64,000 nt of DNA from Nitrosomonas sp. Nm33 (lineage in GTDB: Bacteria > Pseudomonadota > Gammaproteobacteria > Burkholderiales > Nitrosomonadaceae), in assembly GCF_900107265.1 (NCBI RefSeq), contig NZ_FNPJ01000005.1:21924-85923 (forward strand), read 5' to 3'. Position 1 is the first letter of the stretch, and each line of letters begins with the position of its first letter. The notes under the pieces are model-generated. The model was not told the origin of the DNA. It made no database searches and saw only the letters and a program-made list of their open reading frames with translations. The position numbers and the translations under genes were made by a program. Below, in pieces: positions 21,614 through 29,840 of this stretch.

Positions 21614-22837
21614 TTAACCCTCCCCAGTATTGACGTTATCCCAAGTGGGCGACTGACCTATCACCTTAATCGATACATCATCGCCAAAGTTGACGATGAA
21701 GGTATCAGCCTCAACCTGGACATTGGTAATATAACTAGCCAGTTCTTCACGTGATAAACCATACTCAGTGAAATCCAGCATATCTTCGGACGCATTAAAG
21801 TTGTTAATTGTCCAGTGTCCTAGATCATGGAAAACAAAATTATCTGATCCATCTTCACCCTGGTTATCTTCTCCCGGACGACAATCGACATTTTTACCTG
21901 GACCAGTTGTGACTGGATCAGTTGCGCCTGGATCACCTGCGACTGGATCAGTTGTGACTGGATCAGTTGCGCCTGGATCACCTGCGACTGGATCAGTTGC
22001 GCCTGGATCAGTTGCGACTGGATCAGTTGTGACTGGATCAGTTGCGCCTGGATCAGTTGCGCCTGGATCACCTGCGACTGGATCAGTTGTGACTGGATCA
22101 GTTGTGACTGGATCAGTTGCGCCTGGATCACCTGCGACTGGATCAGTTGCGCCTGGATCAGTTGCGACTGGATCAGTTGCGACTGGATCAGTTGTGACTG
22201 GATCAGTTGCGCCTGGATCACCTGCGACTGGATCAGTTGTGACTGGATCAGTTGTGACTGGATCAGTTGTGACTGGATCAGTTGTGACTGGATCAGTTGT
22301 AACTGGACAAGTTGCGACTGGATCAGTTGTGCCTGGATCAACTGCACCTGGATCAACTGCGCCCGGATCAGTTGCGACTGGATCAGTTGTGACTGGATCA
22401 GTTGTGACTGGATCAGTTGCGACTGGATCAGTTGCGACTGGATCAGTTGCGTTTGGATCAGCTGGGTTTGGTTCGCCCACAGCGACATTATCCCAACCGA
22501 TCTGATCAGGCTGTACACCTGCCAACGTAATCGTTACATTATTGCCAAAGTTGACGATGAAGTTATTAGCCTCAACATGGATATTTGTAATTAAATTAGC
22601 CAGTTGTTCCTGTGACGTTATACCAAGGCTATTATCGAATACCAGCGTATCTCCTTGTTGCGGATTAAAGCCATCGATATGCATATCCCTTCCCAATTCA
22701 CGGATAATATAACGATTTGCTTCACCTCCACCAGGGTTCGCTTCGCTTGGAAGTACGGTGACATGGCCATTGTCGGTGATACGGTCATTATCGGTGATAT
22801 GGATATTGTTGTTGATATGGTTATTGCTTTTACTCAT
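21614..22837 (-). CDS. repeat protein with two related end domains and a ~35-unit TDPxx linker
   Basis: A 407-residue acidic protein of unknown function with no signal peptide. Two related domains of about 65 residues flank a low-complexity linker: the first around residues 57-122 (GDTLVFDNSLGITSQEQLAN ... NFIVNFGNNVTITLAGV) and the second at the C-terminus (MLDFTEYGLSREELASYI ... FIVNFGDDVSIKVIG). The linker (about 125-325) is about 35 pentapeptides of the type TDPVT/TDPVA/GDPGA, encoded by a 15-bp tandem repeat. The end domains resemble segments often seen near the C-terminus of type I-secreted RTX-like proteins, so export without a signal peptide is possible but unproved. AGGAGA precedes the ATG. 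Confidence 0.7.
   Translation of the reverse strand: MSKSNNHINNNIHITDNDRITDNGHVTVLPSEANPGGGEANRYIIRELGRDMHIDGFNPQQGDTLVFDNSLGITSQEQLANLITNIHVEANNFIVNFGNNVTITLAGVQPDQIGWDNVAVGEPNPADPNATDPVATDPVATDPVTTDPVTTDPVATDPGAVDPGAVDPGTTDPVATCPVTTDPVTTDPVTTDPVTTDPVTTDPVAGDPGATDPVTTDPVATDPVATDPGATDPVAGDPGATDPVTTDPVTTDPVAGDPGATDPGATDPVTTDPVATDPGATDPVAGDPGATDPVTTDPVAGDPGATDPVTTGPGKNVDCRPGEDNQGEDGSDNFVFHDLGHWTINNFNASEDMLDFTEYGLSREELASYITNVQVEADTFIVNFGDDVSIKVIGQSPTWDNVNTGEG
21903..22460. repeat. 15-bp tandem repeat array (about 35 units)
   Basis: Units of the form ctggatcagttgtga and ctggatcagttgcga, with variants ending cacctgcga, run without spacers inside the repeat-protein gene. Because 15 is a multiple of three and the unit has no stop in several frames, long open frames also appear on the opposite strand and in a second minus-strand frame. 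Those are artefacts of the repeat. Confidence 0.95.
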
Positions 22838-23337
22838 CTTATTCTCCTTTTATTGCAAACTAATACTAATTAAATAACTTTTATTAACTACGTTGATATT
22901 AAGAATTGCTATATCCAAATTCTTCTTTGCCTCCTTTAATGTATATAAAAGTTGCAATTTATAAGATGCAACATTCATGCCAAAATATATTATATTTATA
23001 ATTCAATAGCTTACGTTTCGGCCTTAGAAGAAAATTACAAAAAACGTCGTTAACAATTAATCAATTTTTATACATGATATGTATATAATGCATAATGCTA
23101 TGTTTTTAAATGATTTATTCTGTCGCAAATTAACGATACATTTTCATGCTTAACATATAACCATATGTTTTTAAATGATTTATTCTGTCGTTAATTAGAA
23201 GAAGATCATAAAAGGCTCAATCGAGTAGAAAGGGATCTGACCTTGAAGAATCCCTACGAATATGTGAGTGATTTCAATAAATTATCGTAGGTTTTAGTTA
23301 AGAATGAGGATCCAATCGGCAATTGCATACTATGGAT
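22838..23337. other. AT-rich region with a repeated 24-base string
   Basis: No gene is seen in these 500 bases. A string containing tgtttttaaatgatttattc followed by tgtcg occurs twice, near 23102 and 23165. A weaker version (aaagatttattttgtcgcc) occurs near 25601. The promoter of the repeat-protein gene should be in the left part. Confidence 0.55.
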
Positions 23338-23460
23338 TCAGCCGACCAGAACATAATTAGTTTCATGCAGCACAATAATTTTTAGTTTAAACAATTCGAC
23401 ATCTCTAAAACCAAAAGCCATTTTGTGCAATGTTTTGATCTTGTTGTTCATGCCTTCTTG
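23338..23460 (-). pseudogene. ISL3-type transposase C-terminal remnant
   Basis: Read on the minus strand, the bases from about 23460 down to a TGA at 23338-23340 encode GMNNKIKTLHKMAFGFRD, then VELFKLKIIVLHETNYVLVG, which matches the C-terminal end common in ISL3-family transposases. Nothing upstream continues the frame, so it is a relic. Confidence 0.55.
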
Positions 23461-23539
23461 TTGCTAATGCCTTCCAATGGCCCGGTTGATAAATCAATAA
23501 AATCGAAATAGGTAAAGATGCCATCCTCTGCAGTGAGTC

Positions 23540-23866
23540 AATACCGCTGCAGCCATGCAATATGATGGATTGAAATACAGCAGTGACCATCACGATGCTT
23601 TTCACCTGGCACACCTGATGCGACTGGGCATCTTGCCAACGGAGTATATTTATCCCGGAGGACAACGAGCGGTCAGAGATCTGATGCGACGGCGCTGTGT
23701 GGGTAGCATCCGCACCAGCAATGGCAAAAAGAAGGGAGTGGGCAATGCTAAAGTAGACAGCAAATGCCGCTTCAGGGCTTTTTCTGAAGCAGTCTATTTT
23801 GCTTTACGCTTTGAACTATTGACCCAACGGTTCTATAAACGAAAAAAGATCAAAGCGCTCAGTTGA
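23540..23866 (+). pseudogene. IS110-family transposase with internal deletion
   Basis: The frame joins two pieces of an IS110-type transposase. The first, MQYDGLKYSSDHHDAFHLAH...YIYPGGQRAVRDLMRRR, comes from the N-terminal DEDD domain region. The second, RTSNGKKKGVGNAK...EAVYFALRFELLTQRFYKRKK, comes from the C-terminal Tnp20 region. The middle, including the catalytic Ser region, is missing, and the N-terminal third is absent too. A partial family 2 MITE follows directly. It cannot encode an active enzyme. Confidence 0.7.
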
Positions 23867-24030
23867 GCGGAATGGAGTATGCGGTTTTGCGAGTGCGGAG
23901 CAAGGCGCAACGATGCGGAATGGTCGTTTCATTCAAAGGAGTTGCAACGAGCCATGTACTTGCAAAATCGTGCACTCCGCATCGAAGCATAAACACTTGA
24001 AAGGTGAGAGTGAAATTTACAAAAAATATT
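23859..24030 (+). repeat. MITE family 2, copy b, right end missing
   Basis: Starts CTCAGTTGAGCGGAATGGAG at the 3' edge of the IS110 remnant and follows the family sequence through the gtgaaatttacaaaaa region. It then loses similarity in an A/T-rich run, with no right terminal repeat. Confidence 0.7.
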
Positions 24031-24093
24031 TTTTAAAAAATTAAAAGTAAAGTTAACAAAGAGATGCTTCTTTATGTGAATCGTGCATTAATA

Positions 24094-25236
24094 TCACGCA
24101 TGTTTGGTTGCATACTTAACTTCAATTAAGCTATTAAACCGAACGATAATCCATTTACGAGCCGGCATTTCCAGAAATCGATAGCTCCAAACTGAGATTG
24201 GAATAACCAAAACCAATAAACAAGCAACGAACAGCATCGACCCCATTGCACTACTTTGCAATGATAGTCCTGTATAGTACTCCCAGTCATTCTGAGCGAT
24301 AAACTTGATGAGATAATGCCACATATAAATGGAGAACGAGAAAAGTCCGGCAGTGTAAAGAGGGCGTGTGGTAAGCAATTTGCATAAAGCACCACGATCT
24401 TCCCATGTAACCAAAACTATCAATGCCATCAATCCTATAGAGATAACATCAGTTATGCCGAAGTGAAGAGCCAGCAAAAGTGTAATACTTGCTTCTATCT
24501 GGATATACGTTAAATAGTGGTCTGGAATAGAAGAAATCAGCCGACTCATCAAGAACAGCACGATTCCGATCAAAAAAGCTGATGCAGCACGCACGGCAGA
24601 CAAACGAAAGTTCTCATCAACATCGCTATTAGTCGCCATTGAAAAAGAATAGTAAAACAATACAACGAATGACAACACAACCAAGACTAATTTCCTATCC
24701 TTACCATCTATAGCAAGAAGAGCAGCAAAGATCAGATAGCAGAAAAGTTCTGCACTGAGAGACCATGATGGGAGATTCCATGTCACCCAATCAAACATAC
24801 CCCAGGCATGAACAAGGAATAGATTGGCTATCAATGCTTCTGCACTTCGTAATGAGTCATCAAACACGCAGCAGAATTTGCTTTCCCAATCCCAGTTAAT
24901 CAGTGCAGCCAAGAAAAAGAATAAAAAGACTGCTACAAGTGACATTAGATGCAACGGATATATTCGCGCAAATCGAGCAATCAGATAGTGAGTAATTTCA
25001 CAGAAGGCGCGAGGCTTGGGATGTTCGATACGATAGATATATGACATCACAAAACCGCTGAGGATAAAGAAAAAATCAACCCACAGATAACCTTTCGAAA
25101 GGAAGGATGTCATCTCATCCGGATCAATGGATGGGTGGATAAATGATCGAAAGTGAACAAGAACAACTATTATGGCTGCCCATCCTCGGAGGCCAGTGTG
25201 AGAGCGAATCTCTTTCATATTTAACATTTGAATCAT
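24094..25236 (-). CDS. acyltransferase family 3 membrane protein
   Basis: A 380-residue multi-pass membrane acyltransferase of the OatA/Acyl_transf_3 type (PF01757). These move acyl groups, often acetyl, onto exported polysaccharides, lipids or antibiotics. About ten hydrophobic helices are present. The N-terminal motif HTGLRGWAAIIVVLVHF carries the conserved Arg/His region, and FFFILSGFVMSY follows. No glycan-synthesis genes are adjacent, so the acceptor is unknown. It lies in an AT-rich accessory stretch between IS remnants, consistent with horizontal gain. The start could also be residue 7 (MKEIRS). Confidence 0.85.
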   Translation of the reverse strand: MIQMLNMKEIRSHTGLRGWAAIIVVLVHFRSFIHPSIDPDEMTSFLSKGYLWVDFFFILSGFVMSYIYRIEHPKPRAFCEITHYLIARFARIYPLHLMSLVAVFLFFFLAALINWDWESKFCCVFDDSLRSAEALIANLFLVHAWGMFDWVTWNLPSWSLSAELFCYLIFAALLAIDGKDRKLVLVVLSFVVLFYYSFSMATNSDVDENFRLSAVRAASAFLIGIVLFLMSRLISSIPDHYLTYIQIEASITLLLALHFGITDVISIGLMALIVLVTWEDRGALCKLLTTRPLYTAGLFSFSIYMWHYLIKFIAQNDWEYYTGLSLQSSAMGSMLFVACLLVLVIPISVWSYRFLEMPARKWIIVRFNSLIEVKYATKHA

Positions 25237-25804
25237 AAAAGAAGATCTTTCAAGTGACGATATTTTTTACCGAATCGAATCAGTTAGCAGTTTTTAATTT
25301 TTTTAAATTTAATAGTTATAACTTGATTTTACGATTATTAGCTTGATTAAACAGTTATCAGAATGAATTTATTTCATACAAAAACAATATTTTTATATCA
25401 TTAAATTAATTCTTTTTTACAAGAATCTTCACAAATTTATCATTATGATACCTCCAAGTTCTAAAAAGCAATATGTGTGCCACATATATATTTATTTTTT
25501 ATTATCAAAGGCATATTTATTATTCTATGATTAATTCATAAAAATATTGTCGTTAATAATTGAATAATCATCATTCATTCATGAATAATATCTTATTTAC
25601 TAAAGATTTATTTTGTCGCCAATTGGAAACATGACATAAGGAATTTCTGGGATTATAAACAAATGCGATGAATGGAGATTCAAGCGGTTACTTGTTTTTT
25701 TGATCTCCTATTTGTTTAACGCCGCTAACAAATATAACACCGGAGATGACATCTGCTAACAGCTTATCCTATTTTCCTCAGTTGAAGCCTCTTAATATTT
25801 GCAC
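25237..25804. other. AT-rich intergenic region without genes
   Basis: The 568 bases are strongly AT-rich and contain no frame I would call. The upstream region of the acyltransferase is at the left. Around 25601 a degenerate copy of the string repeated near 23102 and 23165 is present. Confidence 0.5.
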
Positions 25805-25945
25805 TTTCTCGTTACCAGGAAAAAAACCTGAAACCTACAACAAGTAGAACGGGTGATCAATCTCTCAGCAGAAAAATATTGCTCAGTCTCAATTACGCTA
25901 AAGAGTGCTGGCAATATCACACATGATTTTTAAATCATTGAATAA
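25805..25945 (+). pseudogene. duplicated 3' end of the OsmC-family gene
   Basis: These 141 bases match 21028-21168, the last third of the OsmC-like gene, through the stop region (aaaaacctgaaacct, gaaaaatattgctcag, cacatgatttt). Several substitutions and an extra base in the A-run near 25822 break the frame, so no protein is made. With the intact gene, it brackets about 4.6 kb of accessory DNA. Confidence 0.85.
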
Positions 25946-25961
25946 AGGCTAAAAAATAAAA

Positions 25962-26393
25962 TTATCGTGAAGAAATATGGCTCAAATAATCGCCATCGGT
26001 ACCGCTAGATAGCCCAGGACCGATAGGCCCAATTCCCTGGAAAGTAAAATCTCCGGAATTTCCAAGGTTGTCTGTCCAAGTGCCATTAAGTGAAACCGTG
26101 TTTAGAGACACAAAAAATTGTGTGTGAAACCTGTTAGGGAAATGGGTAGTAAACCCAAGATGAAACTTATTAGTAGAACGGTTGAGATTTGCTGCGCCAT
26201 GTGATGGCGTTTCAAAGGTAGTAATTTTCTGAGTACCCGTAAGCTCAAAAACAAACCCTTTATCCTGGATATCGAAACACAAAACATCGACAAAAGGGTT
26301 AAGTCTCCAGCAAAACACTCCCAGACTTTGGCCGTAGCTGGTAATAGGTAACAATAGTCCAGCGAAATGAGCTAAAACAATTAACCTTTTCAT
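25962..26393 (-). CDS. small secreted protein of unknown function
   Basis: With the ATG at 26393, preceded by a GGGGGATAAAG ribosome-binding region, the product has 143 residues. It has a clear signal peptide (MKRLIVLAHFAGLLLPITSYG). The mature part is beta-rich, with two Cys (VFCWRLNPFVDVLCFD) and a Gly-rich end (GIGPIGPGLSSGTDGDY). An upstream ATG at 26432 would add 13 charged residues before the signal sequence and is less likely. I do not recognise the family. It is a monocistronic gene in the accessory stretch. Confidence 0.65.
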   Translation of the reverse strand: MKRLIVLAHFAGLLLPITSYGQSLGVFCWRLNPFVDVLCFDIQDKGFVFELTGTQKITTFETPSHGAANLNRSTNKFHLGFTTHFPNRFHTQFFVSLNTVSLNGTWTDNLGNSGDFTFQGIGPIGPGLSSGTDGDYLSHISSR

Positions 26394-26540
26394 CTTTATC
26401 CCCCAAACTATCTTCCGCCGATGCTCTTTCATAAAGGACGCGAGAAAAGAAATTTCTTCTTCACATGAAAGATTCTCACGTCGTCATCCACCTCGCCATC
26501 ACAATACCTTCTTTCATAAATTGCATCCATTATTCCACTT

Positions 26541-26643
26541 ATTCCATTTTTAAACCAAGCCTGATTTTGTCAGCTCTCCTTACCGTATTATTTATATTGC
26601 CTGCGGCTTGCCTTCGCATCATATTCGATTTGGAAATAGGAAT
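26541..26643 (-). repeat. MITE family 3, copy 3 (inverted)
   Basis: A reversed, somewhat diverged 103-bp copy with ends ATTCCATTTTTAAACC and GATTTGGAAATAGGAAT. Flanks are TTA on the left and TAA on the right. Confidence 0.85.
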
Positions 26644-26960
26644 AAGGTGAAATAATCAGCTGACATTGCGCTGTATGTACCTCATTTATTAATTCAATCT
26701 CACGAAAAAAATATGTCGTTATGAAATAACATCTGTTATTGCCGAATATAAATGGACACAGTATGATGTTTGCAATCACCACACCAATTTGAGCAAATGG
26801 CCACATTCTGGAATTATTCGTGACTATGAGAAAGATGTATATATAAATGAAATTTTTAAGAAAATATGGCTTGATTTTAAGCAGGATAACTGACAAGACT
26901 TGATGATTAAGGACGAAACTGGCTTGCCTGCCGATGAACCGAAAATAAGCAAACCTGTTC
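26644..26960. other. gene-free stretch
   Basis: I see no supportable gene or repeat here. A 102-codon minus-strand frame (26588-26896) runs into the MITE and has no ribosome-binding site. Confidence 0.5.
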
Positions 26961-26964
26961 TTCC

Positions 26965-27170
26965 AATTCCCTGCGACACACTATGAGAAAGGTATTTTGA
27001 TTGTGATCAGTAACCTGCCGTTCGGCCAGTGGAACACAACTCTTGTTCAGGAAGCACACGCACCCACGCCTTATCTGATCTCGTGTTGCACCGTGCGTAC
27101 GCATTGTGCCAATTACTGGGTAGGCTACTGATTAAAACACCAATGAGTGACATGTATGACAAAGGTTAAG
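26965..27170 (+). pseudogene. IS21-type IstB remnant, frameshifted
   Basis: The plus strand encodes YEKGILIVISNLPFGQWNTT, resembling the sensor-1 segment (TSNxPFxxW) of IstB helper ATPases. After a one-base shift it reads ALSDLVLHRAY...PMSDMYDKG, resembling the IstB C-terminal end. The P-loop half is absent. No intact IS21 copy is in the window. Confidence 0.55.
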
Positions 27171-27318
27171 TGAAAGATCTTCTTTTTATTATGTAAATAG
27201 CATGATAAGGTAAGGTGGCATATCAGAATTGATTCGGAATTCACTGAAATGACTGTGTCAATTTTAAATCGGCTTTGACAATACACGCCCCTTATTCAGT
27301 CAGACAGGAGTAATTATC

Positions 27319-28011
27319 TTGATTTTACTTGCCAGTTCATCTGAAAATAAACTTGCTCATTGGAAGCAAGGATTATCGGATATTTATACTCCGTACTGCT
27401 TGACAAATCTGACCCCCCTCAGAAACGAACTGATAAGAAAAACACCTGACATCCTTTTACTTGATTACGACTTACTCGGTATGGATAGCACTCAGACAAT
27501 TGAAAACCTGCTGACGCTGAGCCCCAAAACCCGCATCATATTATTGAGCTCTGGCATTTCTGATGAAAATGAATGGAAATTATTCAAAGCGGGAATTAAA
27601 GGATTTTGCCTGGATACGACCCCATCCGAACAAATCAGACGCGCTGTTGAAGCTGTCCGGCGAGGTGAATTATGGATACGGCGCCAACTGGTACAGCGTA
27701 TGCAGGATGAGCTGGCCACGGCCATGCAGGAAAAAAAGCACATTGAACGTGCAGTAAATAGCCTGCTTGAAAATTTAACCAAACGTGAATATGAAATCGC
27801 CATCCTGGTGGGCCGCGGTGAAAGCAACAAGCAGATTGCCAGGCAACTGGATATTACCGAACGGACCGTCAAAGCTCACCTGACTGAAATATTCCGCAAG
27901 CTGGCAATTTCAGATCGAATCAAACTGGCCTTGCTCGTCAAGGATACCGCAGCCACATCGAATCAGGTATTTGACGATAATGACAGCGATTATCCCACTA
28001 TCTCTGCCTGA
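27319..28011 (+). CDS. LuxR/NarL-type response regulator with degenerate receiver
   Basis: A 230-residue protein with an N-terminal receiver-like domain (about 1-120) and a C-terminal LuxR helix-turn-helix (about 150-215: LTKREYEIAILVGRGESNKQ ... TERTVKAHLTEIF). The receiver keeps the phospho-acceptor-like Asp49 (DILLLD), but the usual acidic pair near residues 7-8 is replaced by Ser (ASSSEN). The conserved Lys is replaced by Asp99 (GFCLDT). Phosphorylation-dependent switching is therefore doubtful. No sensor kinase is adjacent. It is read towards the Flp/Tad pilus genes and may control them. The start is TTG at 27319, eight bases after AGGAG. Confidence 0.85.
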   Translation: MILLASSSENKLAHWKQGLSDIYTPYCLTNLTPLRNELIRKTPDILLLDYDLLGMDSTQTIENLLTLSPKTRIILLSSGISDENEWKLFKAGIKGFCLDTTPSEQIRRAVEAVRRGELWIRRQLVQRMQDELATAMQEKKHIERAVNSLLENLTKREYEIAILVGRGESNKQIARQLDITERTVKAHLTEIFRKLAISDRIKLALLVKDTAATSNQVFDDNDSDYPTISA

Positions 28012-28043
28012 TACTGCATACCGAAAAATTCAATAGCAGCAAC

Positions 28044-28130
28044 TGTAGGGTGCAATAAGCGTAGTGCATTGCACCAGATCTGCGTGTTTATATGACATAC
28101 GGCGCAATGCCTGATGGTTATTGCACCTTG
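28044..28130. repeat. REP-type inverted pair
   Basis: Two inverted copies of a sequence like AGGGTGCAATAAGCGTAG...GCATTGC face each other across about 25 bases. Sequences of this kind are common extragenic repeats in betaproteobacteria. It lies between the regulator and the first pilin. Confidence 0.65.
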
Positions 28131-28278
28131 CAGTAAGCACAGTATCTACCTGATAACCAATTTTAGCTGAATAGCATAACCCTATTAATAAATTATACAC
28201 TTAATAACCCGCAAGATGTACAAAAGTACAATATAACTTAACAAAAAATTCACTACAATGCATCGCGCCATGGTTGGT

Positions 28279-28344
28279 AAAATCACTTATTTTTAAGAAT
28301 CGCTTGCCGTAGTTGACAAAATCACTTATTTTTAAGAATCGCTT
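28279..28344. repeat. 27-bp direct repeat upstream of the first flp pilin
   Basis: Identical 27-base strings lie at 28279-28305 and 28318-28344 with a 39-base period. A TTGACA hexamer (28313-28318) precedes the second copy and a TATAAT (28347-28352) follows it, though not at standard spacing from each other. The arrangement looks like a paired activator site or a local duplication. Confidence 0.7.
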
Positions 28345-28372
28345 TTTATAATTTTATTTTAAGGAGAAAAGC

Positions 28373-28552
28373 ATGATGAGCAAATTGATTCAATCGATAA
28401 AACAATTCATTAACGACGAAGAAGGGATGGGTGCCGTTGAATACGCCATAATTATTGCTGTGATGGCTGCTGCAATTACAGCTCTATGGCCTACTCTCAA
28501 AACCGCAATAAGCACTGCTATTGGCAAAGTAACAACCGCCGTCGGTTCATAA
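28373..28552 (+). CDS. flp: Flp-type pilin, copy 1
   Basis: A 59-residue prepilin of the type IVb Flp family, the building block of Tad pili. After a short basic leader, the cleavage region GMGAVEYA matches the G/xxxxEY motif cut by TadV. It is followed by a hydrophobic helix (IIIAVMAAAITALW) and a Thr/Ala-rich end. AAGGAG precedes the tandem ATG codons. The gene is almost identical to the next pilin (six residue differences), including 3' flank, indicating recent tandem duplication. A hairpin follows the stop, which may limit read-through into the rest of the locus. Confidence 0.93.
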   Translation: MMSKLIQSIKQFINDEEGMGAVEYAIIIAVMAAAITALWPTLKTAISTAIGKVTTAVGS

Positions 28553-28571
28553 TTAAAAGAGATTAATAAAG

Positions 28572-28594
28572 CACTCCGCAGCTTGCTGCGGAGT
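28572..28594 (+). terminator. hairpin between the two flp genes
   Basis: A perfect stem, actccgcag / ctgcggagt with a cttg loop, lies about 20 bases after the first pilin stop. No strong T-tract follows, so it may be an attenuator or mRNA-stabilising stem. Confidence 0.6.
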
Positions 28595-28661
28595 ATTAAC
28601 TACACTCTTCAATCTGCTAGTTTTCAACCAGATCTTGCCAGCCCTAATAAGGGAGGAGAAT

Positions 28662-28841
28662 ATGATGAGCAAATTGGTTCAATCGATAAAACAATTCATT
28701 AACGACGAAGAAGGGATAGGTGCCGTTGAATACGCCATAATTATTGCTGTGATGGCTGCTGCAATTACAGCTCTATGGCCTGACATCAAAACCGCAATAA
28801 GTACTGCTATTGGCAAAGTAACAACCGCCGTCACTTCATAA
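28662..28841 (+). CDS. flp: Flp-type pilin, copy 2
   Basis: A second 59-residue Flp prepilin with the same leader, GIGAVEYA processing site and helix as copy 1. It differs at positions such as Val/Ile6, Ile/Met20 and the LWPDIK segment. The GGGAGGAG ribosome-binding site fixes the start at 28662; an upstream in-frame ATG at 28635 would add nine residues before the leader and is unlikely. Two pilin genes ahead of one assembly locus could make mixed fibres or raise pilin dosage. Confidence 0.92.
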   Translation: MMSKLVQSIKQFINDEEGIGAVEYAIIIAVMAAAITALWPDIKTAISTAIGKVTTAVTS

Positions 28842-28943
28842 TTAAAAGAGATTAATTAGCTTTTTTATATTAAAACTAGTAATTACATCTTGAGTTAAAT
28901 CCGCCACTCGGTCAATATCGGGTGGTGTTTTTATAGGTATGGC

Positions 28944-29474
28944 ATGCACATATTAAATAGCACCATTCTGGTAGCATTATTACTCTTTTCAGCCTGGCAC
29001 GATATTCGTCAATACCGTATTCCTAATTTACTCGTTTTTTCTGGCGCTATCATCGGCGTATTACTCAATTCTTTGCTCCCGCAGGACATGGGTGGGTTAG
29101 GTATACTCACTTCATTGGCAGGATTAGGCGTAGGATTGGTCTTGTTACTTCCGCTCTACTTATTACGCGCTTTGGGTGCGGGCGATATCAAACTCATGGC
29201 CATGGTTGGCGCTTTTGTCGGGCCAGTCAATATGCTAATTACTACAGTGTACATTCTACTAGCGGGCGGTATTTTAGCAATAGTTGTCGTATTATTGAAA
29301 GGCAAGTTACCCAAGCTCATAGATAATTTCAAGATCATGCTGCTCATGTGCTTAGCTGGTTCCCCAGGTATGAGCTCACTTTCCGAAAAAACCGGACTTG
29401 AATCGGCTGTCAAACTACCCTATGGTGTCGCCATTGCCGCTGGCACCTTCGTCTATCTGGCGACGACTCTTTAA
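28944..29474 (+). CDS. cpaA: Flp prepilin peptidase (TadV/CpaA)
   Basis: A 176-residue inner-membrane aspartic peptidase of the A24 family that cleaves and may methylate Flp prepilins. About five or six hydrophobic helices are present. The two catalytic Asp motifs are visible: the first in FSAWHDIRQYRIPN and the second in RALGAGDIKLMAMVG (the GxGD motif). The short length, with no N-terminal methylase-type domain, is typical of TadV. It lies between the pilins and cpaB. Confidence 0.92.
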   Translation: MHILNSTILVALLLFSAWHDIRQYRIPNLLVFSGAIIGVLLNSLLPQDMGGLGILTSLAGLGVGLVLLLPLYLLRALGAGDIKLMAMVGAFVGPVNMLITTVYILLAGGILAIVVVLLKGKLPKLIDNFKIMLLMCLAGSPGMSSLSEKTGLESAVKLPYGVAIAAGTFVYLATTL

Positions 29475-29840
29475 GGATAGCGTATATCTAAGCTGAAAAG
29501 CTGAACTTGCGATCTGCATCTGATCAGAAAAAGGTAGAAGCACAAAGATAAACATCGAAAATATGATGATTTGCATAAAGTTTTTAAAAAACCAAAAATG
29601 ATCAGCTGCTTAATGTCAGCTCGAATGGTAAGCCTCAGCAATCGATTATTACATTTTCATGATAGTTTTATGTCATCTCTCTGATGACATAACCACAAAA
29701 TAAAATGCTATTTCTGGTTTATTTCAACTTTACATTAACGTCATTTTCAATATATTCCCCCTATCAACAGGATTTTGTATTAATCAAGCAGCGATGAAAT
29801 ACAAAATCCCTAACCCAATTAAGCAATAAACGGTATACCA
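29475..29840. other. intergenic region, cpaA to cpaB
   Basis: These 366 bases have no gene. A perfect 10-bp inverted repeat (TTATGTCATC / GATGACATAA, 5-base loop) lies at 29668-29692. It could end the pilin/cpaA transcript or be an operator for a separate promoter of the cpaB operon. Confidence 0.5.

Noticed and set aside
21903..22460. CRISPR-like array
   Set aside because: The 15-bp units are contiguous with no unique spacers and lie inside a coding frame; no cas genes are near.
21768..22518. Long open frames on the plus strand and in a second minus frame across the 15-bp array
   Set aside because: They exist only because the 15-bp unit has no stop in these frames; their translations are pure repeats (for example QLIQS) without starts, ribosome-binding sites or domains outside the array.
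28573..28594. Strong intrinsic terminator that would isolate the first flp gene
   Set aside because: The stem is good but no T-run follows, so I list it only as a hairpin with moderate confidence.
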